Part shown: positions 24,971 through 39,730 of the stretch, in pieces | How positions within the stretch are numbered: the stretch's first letter is position 1 | Layout of the letters: every line of letters starts with the position of its first letter | DNA from: Apostichopus japonicus | Lineage: Eukaryota > Echinodermata > Holothuroidea > Aspidochirotida > Stichopodidae | Direction: 5' to 3' | Assembly (NCBI RefSeq): GCF_037975245.1 | Contig: NC_092579.1 | Span: 2,411,001 to 2,475,000 of the forward strand | Length of the DNA stretch: 64,000 bases | Position numbers and translations under genes: made by a program | Notes under the pieces: generated by a model | What the model saw: the letters and a program-made list of their open reading frames with translations, nothing else | Told to the model about the DNA's origin: nothing | Database searches by the model: none

Positions 24971-27900
24971 CAAACTCACAACGTCTGTTCCTGAACCTTA
25001 AACATGGTTATAGCTTATGCAATACCATGTCCCAGACAAAGAAAATCTTTCGTAGATGGCTTTAAATGCTTATTGAGATTCGAGAATGAATGACCATTAT
25101 TGATTCCTAGCATATTTGAGGCGACACTGGCGATCTTTCAGCAAAGGCTGTGATAGCATAGCTGGGTGTCATTTAATGTAAACGGAACAACCAAGTGTGA
25201 TTCCAATGAATTTCACACTGGCTCGCTTTCAATTGGTTTGCTGGTAAGATAGTCCGTCTTGTAATTATTACGTGTTTAATTGTGTATATGTGAAGTTGAA
25301 TCAAGACAGATCAGTTAGACTTCATACCTAAAGAAAATTATGACAGATGTGAAAAATAATTAATGTCAAAATATACTTATCCAAGTAAAGTGTTGATAAG
25401 CGGTAATTGGGTTCGCTCTGAAACGGAAACAAACAACAAGCACGGCCTGGGAAGGAAAGGTAATGATTTATATTACCACTTCCGAGGAAATTTGACCTAA
25501 CAAGACAACACATTTGATGGACGATCCTCACATTTTCTTGAGAATAATTAACACACTTTACATCTAATGTTTCCCAGCAGCTTTCTCTCGTCCTCAGGGT
25601 CAAAATGTATTGGTTTGATTGCAAATTGGTTTACAAGCTAATTTGCATATGAGTTTTACCCGTCGCCCTCAATTCTATTAAGCCTTTCAGCAATTCAGTG
25701 TTCATTGAAATGGGATGAAGTTAGTTTTCAATTAAGTTATATAAGAAATGGTACCGTTTGGTTGGCCTCAAGTTAAAGTGCCATACCCAAACCGTAAAAC
25801 ACTTGAAAATAAATTCACTTAAAACGCGATCCTATTCATTGCTGTGGGGGCTAACTTAGACGGTAAAAATAATGTGCTATTTAGTTTCCAAGGTTTATTT
25901 CCGTCTCACACGGACAAAAACGACATGGAGGCTAGTTTACGCTATAGTGAAATGTCTTTTGCGTGTAGTGGCCATTCAGTGTAAGGAATCCGTATAGCCA
26001 TTATTATTCTACTGCTGTGTTGACGTGAATCGCCAAACACTAGCCAATTGAAAATTGCTGTCACTATTGATATTCCGAAAATCACTTGGTGTTACCACTT
26101 TCCGCAGTGGACCTGACGATAAGGTTGCTAAAGACTGCTAAATTTGTCAAAGAGCTCTTTCATGCACGCAGTGAACATTCTGATTATATCAAAATGATTC
26201 TGACACTTCGTAGAGGGTTAACTGTTAAAATACTTACTGTGAAACACTTCAGCGAGAGCAATATGATTTGATATCATGTAGGTTGTGTCTTCCCTATTTT
26301 CGAAAGCTGTTATGAAATGTTAGTTTAAGCTGTGAGACCACACACGTGACCATGCATACACCATGACTTCAATTTCTTACATATTTAGGGCAATGTTTAT
26401 GGCAATCCCGCACACTTTCTAACAATTTCACAAGTGACGTGCACAAGATTTTACAGGTGGGGGAACAGGGCTGTAGGCGGTCCAAAAATGTTACAAACGA
26501 GCTATGTGGCTCAGTGGGGGTCATTGGATGCGAATCATATTGTAGAAAGGTCTTGTGGTCCTCCACCAGAAAAAAAATGGAGCTTTCTGTGACAAATTTA
26601 GATTAGAAATTACAGCTATAATTATTGGTCTTAATGCAAGGTTATAATGTTGAATAATGTTGAATTTGTAGGATAAAAATCCTCGACAGAAGGATTTTGT
26701 CCCTACTAATGATGCCCCAAAGTCCGATGCCTTTGCGGAAATGGTTAGAAACATCCCCATTAGCATAAGCCTTCACGTACTAATACTGATTAGGCCGTCT
26801 ACTATACGTCCGTGCTGTACACTACAGCATAAGTAGAATTTGAAAAGCGCCACCCTTTTTACAAAGGACTCTCTGTTTTCATCGCTTTGAGCTTTACTTG
26901 GGGCCGCAGGTGTGCTGTACTTACAAAAGGATAATTTCCTATTTGCTTTTAGTTTCAGTAGACAATGCAGTAAATCGTATCCTTCCAAATTTCCGATCGA
27001 CTTATTTGCTATGCGATCATTGTTATTTACACAATGTGTTTTTCTGTTGTGTGTGTTGCATATAAACGTTTTGGCTCGGCCTTTGTCGTTTGTTTTCTGT
27101 GTACTTAAATTAGTTCACGATACTAATTCAACGTACCCTTTTGTTCATATAAATGTGTTGCTTTATATATGCCAGTTTGACCAAACATGCCAACAATTAT
27201 TGTTTATTTATTAAACTAGACACCTTTTGAAATATTTCATCAAACGAACGTTTATCTTTAAATAGGGGTAAATAGTGATTTCCGAATTTAAAAAAAATTA
27301 TAATTAAAACTTTTCAAATTAGCATTGCCAAGTTTGACTACATTTTCTTCATATTTTATGCAAAACTTGACTAATGTTTGAGTCAAGCAAATTCGAACTG
27401 CATTGTCAAAGAATGTTGTAGTATTAACGACATTATGTGGAAATTTTACCAAAGTTACGTTTGGGACAAAGATGTTTGTGTTGCCCTGAAATTGGTGGGT
27501 GTGTGTGTGTGTCTGTGTGGAGGGGTGGGGTGGGGTGGGTGTACCTTGGAGACGATTCAAATTGTATCTCCTTTAGACCGTATCCTCTTTAGGGAGAGAG
27601 GAGATCTTATTTGTACACACGGTGCTATGAATTAACAAAAATGTAAATTATATATGTTCGATTATGATACATAAAAATCAAAATTTATATCCAATTATCC
27701 AAAGACTTGATGCCAGAAAGAACGTTAAATCGTATAGGAATAATATTCAATATATACATACTTAGGATGTACCTGAGGTATCCAGGGCGATCTGTTAAAA
27801 TGAAAGATTCTTTTCTACAAAGTCGTCGAAAACCTGATTATCTCATTTACTGTCATTACCTACGTGGGTTTTTTTACAGCAGTATACGTGTAAGCTAATA

Positions 27901-28983
27901 CGATATTTATACAACAGGTATAAGCGAACAAAGAACACAAACAAACAAACAAGTTTGATCCAGTGTAACCTTTGTCAGTGTGCTATAATATTTATATAGG
28001 TTTATGCACTATTTATATACTATGCAATTATCCTATGTGTGTGTGTAGTATAACTAATCGGTTAACAATAATTACCTCTAATCCGCTACTGCGTCCTCGT
28101 ATCTTTGTCCTATCTTGTTTAATTATACGTCAACGTTTTGTTCTCTGCCCTTCCCAGCTATTTCTGTTTGTATTTACCACAACCTTCCCGGCACTGGTAA
28201 ACGATGGCTTAAAGAAACGTATGCAAACTTTGAATCATGGATTTTTTTCTTTCTAATATTTCAACTGTTAGCAAAACATCGCACCCTACCGCCTCCATCC
28301 TACATGACCCTCAGCCCGCACCCATTCATGCATCCAGTTTTGTTTTCCCCTTTTCCTTTCTTACTTTAAAAATTACAACACTGTCACTTGAACATTAATC
28401 ACGACACACCGCAGAAAGTTTTTCTACCTTAGTGCTCTTAAAATAGTTCTGTGCTTCCTCGTATATGAACATTCAACGTTGTTTTGAAACGGTACGCTAT
28501 ATCAATGTCTAATCGATAACCCTTTCCGCACACAATCTGACAGCGCACAAACATATACTCGGTTTCCAAATCGCTTCGATTGACCTCTTGATATTTATCC
28601 AAGTTTCTTCTCTGCCAACACGATGGCTGACTCTTGTACTATCAAACAATTTACTCAAATTTGGGATAGTTTCAACTACTCGCAATGTTATGAAGAACAT
28701 GTTTGATGATGGCAAAGTGAGACCAAGCTATAAGAGTATTTGTTTATACACAATGGCTTCACTTGAATTCTTGCCTTCGACCGAGGAGTGAATGTACCTA
28801 TTGCTGTTACTGCAGAAGAGGACAAAGTCTGTGCTTAACTCAACCGTGTACTATTACGAAGGATTTCAAAGTGCTTTTTCATTGTGGACAGCGGCATTTA
28901 TCAAAGAATAGAACGTTGGGCCATGTGTTTTATGTGAAGAATTTGTTTTCTACCGTTTAAACTTGATACATACCGTTATAGCT
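24971..28983. other. Upstream flank of the 28,984 gene, no gene recognised
   Basis: Open frames of up to 100 codons (for example 26912-27214) are hydrophobic, AT-driven and without motif or splice framework. A (GT)n/GGGGTGGGG tract lies at 27498-27541. The promoter of the 28,984 gene should lie in the right part but I cannot place it. Confidence 0.4.
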
Positions 28984-29642
28984 ATGAAGCTAAAACAACG
29001 TCTAGTATGTGGGATTACTGCTTTTATGTTTACTACGTTTGTGATTGCGTATGTGTGCGTCACACAGGGCCAAGTTTATTTAGAGGGCACTGGCCTGGAC
29101 CCGGAGAACAAGTTTAGATTTAAACTAAACGATGTGGCCTATGCAGGCGCAGCTGATCTGTTTAGGACTAGTAACCGAACAGATGGGAATAAAAATGGAA
29201 TTTTACTTCGGAGACAACTAGATCAAAGTATTTCACGATCGGGCCCAAACAAGACTGGTTCTGATCCAGATTATAATAATAATAACGGTGATAAAACTAA
29301 TCATGGAGGGGAGCTTTCAAAATCCGCCATTAAACAGAATAAAGTATTAAACTCAGAATACCTTAACAGGACACGACTTGAAGCGTCAAGTGAACGTAAC
29401 ATTTCATTCGAGCCAGGAAAAGAGGTGATTTCTGTCATTTCCGCGATCCGCGCAAGGCCAGCTAACTTGCCGGAAGAGGGTAATTTCTACAACATCCCAC
29501 ATAAATACCCGAAAATTCCAGCTGTGCAAGTGGCTAACAGAAGTAAATTCGAAGCCTTATTTCGCAATTTTTCTGCTTCTTATGTAGTGCCTGGACAACT
29601 TCAAAAGCACGACCATTTGGTCCGATATGTGCGGAGTTCTGG
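28984..29642 (+). CDS. Probable first coding exon of a type II membrane (Golgi-like) glycoprotein, unnamed
   Basis: 219 codons plus 2 nt from the first in-frame ATG (28984). Residues 1-7 are basic (MKLKQRL). Residues 8-27 form one hydrophobic segment, a signal anchor, and about 190 hydrophilic residues follow. Six N-glycosylation sequons: N64RT, N89KT, N128RT, N139IS, N185RS, N195FS. Residues 85-120 are Asn/Gly/Lys-rich low complexity. This is the layout of Golgi glycosyltransferases and sulfotransferases (short tail, anchor, stem), with any catalytic domain in later exons. I recognise no catalytic motif and do not assign a family. TCTGG|GTGAGT at 29642/29643 is a near-consensus donor. Unspliced, the frame stops at TGA 29644-29646, giving a 220-aa product. 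The open frame extends upstream only by non-ATG codons. Confidence 0.75.
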
Positions 29643-30810
29643 GTGAGTTGATTTCAATTATTATGAGCCTTTACACGGATTTTGGACCTCACGTTTACAT
29701 GTAGAAATTAATACGTACGATGGCATTTCTTTACTTTCATATGCATGGTTACCACGGTCAGATGGTTTAAATGTTGACCTTTGGGTGGAGGAGTTGGGGG
29801 GAGGGTATGCTTTAAGTCACCGTTCCCACCACCTTCTCAGTGTCAGTCAAGTTTTGGGTCATGCAATCGACCATTTCTTTGTGTTAGTACCAGGACCCCA
29901 CCTCAACCGTCGCCAAATAACGTACCGCCGGTATGAACGTACGTAACAATTAACACTGTACATATATACACAACCCTATATCTACAAATGCGGTGTATTA
30001 AAATATAAACAGATAATAAAATGTCAACAGAAGTATGAAGCCGTAGTTTTTAAAAAAAATATAATTAAAGTTATATATATACACAAATATAATGTTAATA
30101 AAATATCAATAGCGACCCTCAGATTCAACCATATTCAACCAATTATGTAGTAAGAATATGTTGTACTTTCATTAGTTCTTTATAATAGGGCGATATTGTC
30201 GGTTCTAGACTAAACGAAAACACCGCTGATGAAAGCCTGTCTTAATCTAACATCGAATTGAAATGCTTGCATCGAAATTCTACATTTGTCCGTCTTAGTT
30301 ACGCGTCTAACGGATCTGTCGATTTCAGTTAAGGTACTTTGTACCACCCACCTCCCCATCCCTCTACCCCAACCACAGCTAGTCTTCGTTACTTGCATAG
30401 TCGCCTCGAGAATTGCCTCCACTGAAACATGGATGAGTTGGGGGGGGGGGGGAAGTTTCGCAGTTTGAGTTCCTTCAGCCCACTCGACCGTCCATGCGAA
30501 ACGGAGTTCACGCGTAAAAGTAAAATAACAGTCGCAAACCTTTTATTCAGACATGAGATTTACCAAATGTACCTCGTCAGGGCTACGCAGTACTATATAT
30601 TTTCAGATAAAATAATATCATTATATACCATTTGTTGACTTCAATAAAATAGTCCTAATTACACGATAAAATACATGTTGTCCAATATAAAGAAGATAAA
30701 CAGAAATATTTTTCTTATTATTTCGGGTAAAAAGACCTTCAAAAAGTGAAGTTTAACTATGTTATGTAACAATTTATGTAAACTGATGTCACCTCTAGTA
30801 ATGTGTACGT

Positions 30811-30861
<51 letters not shown>
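30811..30861. repeat. (AT)n microsatellite
   Basis: About 50 bp of near-perfect AT dinucleotide repeat. Open frames of Ile-Tyr repeats across it are artefacts. Confidence 0.95.
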
Positions 30862-30864
<3 letters not shown>

Positions 30865-32159
30865 GCACGTTTACTTAAAACAGTTTTATCTAGATACTAC
30901 ATGTGTTTATATATCATAAATGGCAAAGACTGGCCTTAGAAACCGCACAGTAGTTCCCTGTTTGCTGTAGCTTATCCACTAAGACCACTGGATTATTTCC
31001 AAGCATTTCAATTGCTTCATATAATTCACCCTTGACATAATAACCTAGATATCGATCTTGCAGCTACCCTATGGCGATACTGATCTGCATGTGACAATGT
31101 GACAGTGATCCAACGTGACTGTAGGAAAATTGCCACGTGGGCAATTTAACGACGACACACTTGTAAAAACCAATAATCGGAGACTCGGAGTAATTGTAAA
31201 AACTATATTTGGCCAATTCTAAATGCCTGAATTCGCCCATAGATAAGGGGGAAAGGGATCTCCATCGGTTTCAGCTGTAAACTATTTGCAGAAATGTTCT
31301 CAAAAGAGAGCAAAAATAGAACAGAGTAAATATCAAATAGTACAATAAATAGATTTCAGTTCGTATCTGGAGGCTATAGTACGGTCTCTCACTTTTAATG
31401 TATACACTTCACTGTAGAGAAGGCTATACCCTTGTTTTTTGAAATTTCATTTTTATGGCATAAGTCACCAAGCTCAGCCCCTCCAAGCTTATCAAGACAC
31501 AACATGCGATTCCTTCGCCAAAATATAAACTTGAAATGCCCATGTATGTATAGGAAGCTATTGTGCAAACCAAGATCTCTATTTGAGAGCGGCCAAGTCA
31601 TTTATGTCTATGCAGTCCAAGTAAACAGCGGATCCCGGCTCTGTTGCCAACCTTGTTTTGTGTGTGTGTGTGTGTCTGTAGTGTGCACACTAGATCATCT
31701 ATCTTTTGTGAGTTTCCTAGTTCCCTGGTTGTGCGACTGCTTTTGTGAGTTACCAGTTTCCCGGTTGTATGACCTTGTAAACAGCTCCTTTTGTTGTGAG
31801 GTAAAACAAATTGTGATTCTTTTCGCCCCTTATACAGTCTGAAAGCCGGAAAGAAAAGCGTTTTAGGCAATCAAACGTTGTTGACTGTAAATAGTTTCGT
31901 GATTGGAACATCCAAGTATAAAAAAAAATAAATAAAAAAAAAACGATTTTAGTACAGTAGCTATATACACAAGCGCGCTGTTTTGAAATGTGTTTACAAC
32001 TCAGTCCATACAGTTATAGTGCTTAATCAAAACGGAAGCTATATCTATAACGAGACAATGAGTGAGGGTTCGAGGTCAGTCCTCAGAATACAGTAAAAAG
32101 CATAACGTAGTTTACGCAAATAAATGCTGAAAAATCATGACGCTGCCATAAAGGTATAT

Positions 32160-32405
32160 CGGACCCCCTCACCCGACCTCACCTCTCCCGACCTCACCTC
32201 ACCTCTCCCGACCGCACCCCCTCCAGACCTCACCCCTCCAGACCTCTCCCGACCTCACCCCTCCCGACCTCACTCCCTCCAGACCTCACCCCTCCCGACC
32301 TCACCTTTCCAGATCTCACCCCATCCAGACCTCAACCTTCCGACCTCACCCCTCCAGACCTCACCCCTCCAGACCTCACCCCTCCCGACCTCACTCCCTC
32401 CGCAA
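32160..32405 (+). repeat. Pyrimidine-rich CCTCACCCCTCC minisatellite
   Basis: About 245 bp of irregular 14-16-bp units alternating CCCGACCTCACC and CCAGACCTCACCCCT. The Pro/Ser/Leu open frame over it is repeat-driven. Confidence 0.9.
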
Positions 32406-34825
32406 CCCAAGGCCAGCCCACATTTGCTTTTGCTGACTTTATACAAGGCCCAACAAAACATTTGGCAATAAACGACGGTATTCAACAAGGCATTTGCAGT
32501 GATGTTACACAGTAAAGTTTATACTGGCAATACAGTCAGAGCAGAGGAGGCTGAGCTGTCGTTTTGATCAGAGTAGAAAAGTTGATACACGAAAGTAGGT
32601 CACGATTGTAAACAAAACAGCTAGCAGACGGCAAGCCTCGAGGGTTGGTTATATAACAAACAGACTCGTAAACACTGCAGCCAGCCTAGACACGAACTCC
32701 CGTACGTGTTATAGGCTTATTGTAGTATAGCTTTCTGGTTGAGGGCTCCACTATGTCAACGTGATAGCAGGTCTACTATTATGCGTAACCAAAAATTATC
32801 TACAAGGTTTCGAAAGTACTATACAGTAGGAGTATAAATCCTTTCCTCGAACCTTCTGACCCATTTAAGTTAATGGCAATCATTCAGGAAATAAAAATCA
32901 AACTGTAAATCATATATATTCAGCGACAGGGAAGTACTTCAGGATGGAAATAAAATTCATTTCGAAATGTGAACGTTTTATATTAGACTTTTGCGATGCA
33001 CTATCTGATGACCTTCGAAGCTTTGTTTTGAAAATGAAATTGCTTCGATTTCAAAGAAATGATTCTAGTACTTAGAAACCGAAATTCGTGTCAGTGATAT
33101 TGAAAGATATGTTTATTATTGGGTAACCCAATATCTGTGAATTTCAAATCTATATGTTATATAATTGTCTTTGGTGTGTGTGTATTTGGTTGTATTATAA
33201 CCTGAAACTAACATGTTAATATAGAGAATGCTAGAAGAGGACATGAGGAATTGTTAAGAAGTTGAAACTTGAAATTCGTGTGGTAGTAAAGGAAACAAGC
33301 ATATATATTAGAACAATGATCCATTGTGCAATAAGGTTGGAAAGTGTTGTACGTATATCCAGTTCTCAACTTATCGGACCGCGCGGAAACAACGTGCCGT
33401 ATAGTGCCCGGATAGAATTAGTGTAATAACTCGGGCAGTCGTTTCCACCTTGTAAGTGTGGACTACATTATTACGAACGTATATATATAAACAATATATA
33501 ATCATTACATAAATCGTATCGTAAGACCTATAACTGCTTTGATATTACTGTTGCGGTTAACCCAGCAAACAGCAATGTCCAAATAAAGAACTTTTACCCC
33601 ATATAGTATGGCATCATATCAGTATGATGTGAATTCCTTTTTGGTATTTACCATGTAATGCATACATTGCCTATATGCAACACTCAGTACATATGTAACC
33701 ATTGCGGCAGTAGTCTATTTATGTCTGAGGTTGTAGAATTCTCAGTGGTTCACAATGTCACGTAACGTACATATCCAGTGTCATTGAGGTATACATAGGT
33801 TTGTGATCATTATCCAATACTTAATTGAGTACGTGTACACCCGGTTTCTATGCGATAACTAACCTGGCTAGTTTCACTCTGATATGCCCAGGTACTTAGC
33901 CTATAGTTGTACTTTTGATTCATGTTGGACATGCAGGTTAAATCTCCAAACTGCGTTACACTTCAGTATGGTTGTCATCATCTTTGCATTCCTCACCGAT
34001 CGCGCCCAGGTTTCCTCTTGCATGTCTAACTAGTTTTAACAAGTTTCTCTACTGGGAATCGCGATGATGTACTAGGCATGCGCATCGCCGCGTTCACATA
34101 TTTGGCGCAGGGGTTTGTGGTGGCCGGCGGCGTTAACCGTGGGTTAATGTGACTGGAATTTATGTATCTCTAACCGTTATTAGTATATGTCGTTTGTATT
34201 TCTTTTATGAATAGGCTGTGCTGAAATAATCCCCGAAATCGAAGATGACTTAAGGCACAAAATTAATTATGATATGATGTACCGTAGCTGTTATAATAAC
34301 CACTGCTATATAGGAGTCTAGGTTTTATCTGTATAACACTATTACATTTTTGAGAAACGACCTTTAAGACACTCTAGGTTCATCAGTTGAAGTGACTGAA
34401 TTATTAAGTCTAATACAGTGACCATTAGATCAATTGCAACATCAGGTACACATACAATATACTCCATAGGAGAACATATAAGACTGTTATGGCATCAAAT
34501 TATACATGTATGTTTACAAAGTAGTACAAATTTATATCAAGGACAAATGATGTTGAATATAATCCAAGAGTGCTACATGTTATGAAGATAAAAGAACTTG
34601 CTTTTGTTAAGTTATGAAAATTGATAAAACAATGATTAATTATAAGCAATAAGGCATATGTCATTAAAGTATTCCAGATATGCAGCTAAGTTGAATATTT
34701 AAAATAGAACAGTCAGCCGTAGAAACATGACCAGAACTCAATTTTCTTTCTTCTTGGGCATATACTAAATTCTGCCTTAAATAATCCTTTACAAACGTGC
34801 TGTTCCTAAAGGTGGTATATTGGAT

Positions 34826-34856
34826 CCCCCCCCCCCCCAAAAAAAAAAAAAAAAAA
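34826..34856 (+). repeat. Poly-C/poly-A compound homopolymer
   Basis: 13 C (34826-34838) directly followed by 18 A (34839-34856). Confidence 0.95.
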
Positions 34857-37498
34857 TCCGTATTGAATTGGATGAGCGGAAATGCAAACCAATATTTAAC
34901 AGAACGAAAAACTTTATAGCTCAGTTATAATATGATAATATTTCAGTCGGGTCTGAGGTGTTGAGCAACGATACATATATGTGATTATATAAAACCCATA
35001 CATACGCATGCGCGTTCAACGTCCCACGAGACTGACTGTGACGGGGTAGGTTCTCTGTTGATAAATGATTCATGTTTTCATATGTGTAAATGAGATTGAA
35101 GACAGATGCAAGTCGCAGCGAACTTTGCCACTTTTGCATATCTAGAGATACGCGGAGTGTTATATACTTGCAATATATCAACTCGACTCAGAGAAAGGAG
35201 CATACATTGGTCTTTTAACATTATATGTTGTTAATCCAATGTGTGAAGGAGTCTGTATGTAATATACAAACGCGTTGTTATATGTTGGTTGTGTAAAGTA
35301 AGCTTGGGTGAAATAATTACGCGCATGTCCGGGGCATTTGTTTACGCGTGTGACAATGATTTGTGTGAAAACTTGTGTTCACGTGACCACATGTATATGC
35401 GCCACAATCTAAATCGATTAAATTTCAAACGAGATTTCTTTGTAACTATAGTATAGGGAATATTTGCTTGTGATTTAGCATGTTTAACCTGTCATTTGCA
35501 TGAGGAAATTTTGAGCACTTATCTTGCACCCGCTCTTCCAAGCTTCCAACCCTCTCTTCCAAAAAAGAATGAAGGGTGGGGGGGGGGGCAGGATGATGAA
35601 TACAGCCTACATTCTTCGGTGTCTTTCTATATTTTTTTTTTGGCAATTACCGCTTATGTCAGTCTTGAGGATAAACCTATAAATGAATATCCATTTCGCT
35701 GAGGACAATATCTCTCTCCTTTGCAAAGATTGACAGATCTCTGAATTAAAAACAACAAATATAAAGTTGAGTTTCTTATACTGTCTAGACTAATTAATTC
35801 ACACATTTGTCACGGTGAGCCAAAGGCTTCAATCCGTCATACCCAGCAGTGTATATAAAAATCAAATTAAAAATATATACTGGTCTTTACAATATTGATT
35901 GTTCAAATTTCTCATTCCGGGACATTTTCATAACGGCAGTTTTTTCTTGACAATTTGGAAATGATAAAACACCGCTGCAGTGTATATTTAGTTCCTTATA
36001 TAGCCTTTATGTATATACATTGAAATTCCTCTCGCGGAAGTCTCTAGGCTAAAACCTTGACACCTGGAATACGAAGAAAGGTCTTATTGGTTGTAGGTAT
36101 AGCTATCGCTCGAAGACATAACATTTTGACTTTAGTTTTTAATCACCCGCAGACAAGCTCATATCGTGGATCTTGGAAGACTGTTTTGACGAGGAGTGGC
36201 AGACATCTTTGATTATTTTCTTCATTAGTATATTTACCCGAGGGAGAATCACCTTTCGCATATTTCTTTCTGTCTGGCTTGATTGATAGCATTTTATTCA
36301 TTTCTAACAGTTACGCTATCATAAATCTTTCTGCTTTATGTATGTTTTATATATATCGCGATATTGGAGGCGTATATATCACCAACGAATATAACCTGGA
36401 TATGTTATGAGGCCCTTTCTCCATAATATCGAGCGCAAATATTGAATTATATTATGTGGAAGACATATTCGATCAGGCAGAATGATCAATAGTATAGTCA
36501 TCATATATAGCTAAGGTCAATTAACGTTCTTGATACTTTAATGACAGGTGATTTATCCTTGTTGAAAGATAAAGGAAACGTCAGGCCTTGTTACTAAGGT
36601 AATTCAAGAACTTGTTCCAAACCACAAACTATAAGCTTTTACCAACTTTCTGTTTGATTTTGACCCTCATTTCCAGGCTAATGAATTGTTCCGGGAGTCC
36701 GCCTGAACCTTAATATGCATGCATCATCATATATAATGTGTAGGTTTAATTTAGTGCACTGGTTTTGTCTGTATATCCAATTTATGAAACTAAATTGCAC
36801 AGAGTTATGTGGTACATGCATGCCGTCGAAGGATATATAGAGTAACAGAATTACACTCCCTTTATGTTCATTATGTGGGCTTTATTTTGGCGTTAGCCTT
36901 CCTTTCATTCAATTGAAATAATCTTACATTGTATACGTGTATAGGCGAGAAATAGATTCTATACTTATTTAAAACAGTTATCCACGGTAGAGCCCGGGGC
37001 ACGAAAATCAAACAACATGATCCGCTGTCAACCCCAGTCCCATAACATCAGAGACTGTAACCGTATGATTAGGTAACGTCAAGTGAGCATCACGTGTCCC
37101 TTGGATGGGAAATAGATACTATCGTTGATCAGATCAGAGGTCGTTCAGCCATCTGCTGGAAAAATCAGTCATACCTCCTTTCCTATACAGACGATTTTAT
37201 TTGACCGTTGGATTTTTGCAGTTTGCGAGAGACTGAGTAGCCTACGTTATGTTGTTATTGCATTTATAACAGTGGTGCAAGTGTCTATTTCGGTTGTGTC
37301 TGATTGAAATTTCTTATTCGCCATGAATGATCTAAAATTCTAAACATCTGGAGTTTCATTCACACCTGGAGTTTTATTAAATACTTTGAAATAAACACCA
37401 ATCTTTGGTGTAGAATGGGATAACCTCATGAATTGTGGTCACCAAACTTACATTTCCGTTACATTTACATTTCCGTATATAAACGCTAAACATGCATA

Positions 37499-37580
37499 TA
37501 AAACTCCCAGCATTACCGTGGGTGTTAATTTATCTCATGTATAAACTTTCGTTGGATATCATTAGGGAAAGAACACACAC

Positions 37581-37641
<61 letters not shown>

Positions 37642-37646
37642 TATAA

Positions 37647-37726
<80 letters not shown>
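37499..37726 (+). repeat. Repeat module copy A plus (AT)n array
   Basis: 37499-37584 carries AAACTCCCAGCATTACCGTG, GTGTTAATT, TCTCATGTATAA, ACTTTCGTTGGA and ATTAGGGAAAGAACACACAC, then (AT)n to about 37726. The same ordered module occurs at 42046-42157, also abutting (AT)n. Confidence 0.9.
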
Positions 37727-37729
<3 letters not shown>

Positions 37730-38439
37730 TAGAAGGTTAAACTGACGAAAGATTTATTTTCCTGCGCAAAGAATAAATACCACGTTGTACTTTTTGGTGA
37801 ATAATTGTTTCTAAGTTGAATGAGATGGAAATAGTTTTATCGAAGTGTTTTGGATCGTATGTCAATTAACTTTCTGTTTATACGGTTTCTGATACATATA
37901 TAAAACTATATGTATCCTATATAACAATAAAGTACACCATTGTATCATGTGGGCTATTACTATATGCATGAGTGCCATATAGAAGAAAGATAATTCCCCG
38001 CATTGGATACAATGTTCAAAGATCATTCGTATATCTGATTGTTTAATCGCAAGATACACATGCGAGAAGTTCATTGGTCTCTACAAACAATAAACTCTTT
38101 AAAAAAATACAAAGGTAAACAGATGTTCGACAAGGTGTAAACACATGACATTGAACTGGATTGTTATATAGGTTGCTGAAATAAAGGCCTATGTTTGGCA
38201 ATCATTTTTGGTATAGAAAACAATGAAAGAACAGTTTTGAATAAACATTACCACGAAAGCTGTATGTTTGTTTTATAATGAAACTATGTCAGTTGTTAAT
38301 AAATATGCATGGGTAACTAGACTACCATCGTACCGCTCTATATCAATACCAGAATCATCACCACCAATTGTCACTACCACATTCGCTATTAATACCGATA
38401 CATGACCACTACAAACGCTAGTGATACCTATCATGCATA

Positions 38440-38705
38440 ACCAGTACATGCAGGGCTATTACCATAAACTACCATGCATGCACTATAATGCATACTCATG
38501 CACTACCATGCACTAAATGAATCACCATTCACTGCGATGCATCACTGTGCGCTGCGATGCATTACTTTGCACTGCAGAACATTTTCATGCAATACTACTT
38601 TAATTTCACTTCCATGCACTTCGTGTATTATCATTAACTACCATGCATTTCAATGCAATAGGTACATTATCATGCACTATATGCATTACCATGCACTACA
38701 ATAGA
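38440..38705 (+). repeat. Degenerate CATGCACTAC minisatellite
   Basis: Irregular 10-13-bp units (ATGCACTACC, ATGCATTACC, GTGCGCTGCGATGCAT). The His/Ala-rich open frame across it is an artefact. Confidence 0.8.
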
Positions 38706-39595
38706 TAGCCTAACCACCGATGATTGTCAATGTCATTGTAATGATAACGTTCAATAGAAATGTTCTGCAATGATAAGCCAACTAGTTTTGCCTAGTTACT
38801 CTATCATCCTATATAGTATCCGTAGCATGCTTATCTGCACGTTATAACATTGCTGTACATAATTGAGGGACAGTCATTGTGCCCCTTTACAGAGAGATAG
38901 ACAGACAGGATACACGCCAGCATGAAGAAATATAATAAGAAAGTAATAACATGCCGTAGGCAATACCGGTTGTGTACTTGCAGTTGACTATATATATATG
39001 GTACTTATCTGTTTGTCTGTTAATAGCAGCCGACTGCATGGTTTAAACCACTTTCTCAGAAACGATCGATATTTTGTGCAACTTGAACTCTTATGCAGAA
39101 ATCGAAATTTTTTCTAACATTCTTTAACGAAGAAACGTTTGCAAACGAGGACAGATGAAACCTTAATTACATATTCATCGAGTGACGTGACGTGTACCGT
39201 CATGACGAACCATTTTGTGAACTCATATTTAGTCTATTTAAACGTTTACATATACATATACTGATACAGATATATGATATATAACATTTTTCCCCTATAT
39301 TAAAGAGGGATCAAGGTGAAAAATAGCTTGCAATCGAAGAACTATCATGAGGCCTATACATTGCCTTTTTCGACTTACAAAAACCTCGTGGGTGGGAGTA
39401 GTGGGGGAGGGGGTAGACCACAAATACAACAAACATGCGATAGTGAAGCACGCTAGTTCTGGCGTAGCCAACCATTATAAAGTGTCATCAGTTACATGTT
39501 AAGCATACCTCGTTCAATGTAATGTATTATTTAACCTTTAACCTGATCAGATGTATCAGTATATCTATTCCTTTGCCAAAGTACTTAATTGTGAT

Positions 39596-39730
39596 ACTCA
39601 CTGGACGTAACGGCGGCCTGGGTATACGCTTACAGTCCCGACGTATGGGGACGAGGCTTGGGAGTGGATCAAGGAGTTTGTTTTTCGTGCCCATGCTGTA
39701 TCTTGTGTGCCTTTACCTAAATAGTCAATT
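39596..39730 (+). other. GC-richer island, unexplained
   Basis: Locally GC-richer than its surroundings, reading GGACGTAACGGCGGCC, CCCGACGTATGGGGACGAGG, then GGAGTGGATCAAGGAG. One plus frame is open for about 28 codons (PTYGDEAWEWIKEFVF) and then stops. No family, donor or acceptor is convincing. Perhaps a fragment of an interspersed repeat. Confidence 0.3.

Noticed and set aside
31432-31870. 136-codon plus and 90-codon minus frames
   Set aside because: Overlap each other and a (TG)n tract; Cys/Val-rich from the repeat; no homology recognised.
32124-32488. 115-codon Thr/Ser/Pro/Leu frame
   Set aside because: Repeat-driven by the CCTCACCCCTCC minisatellite; no start context, splice sites or homology.
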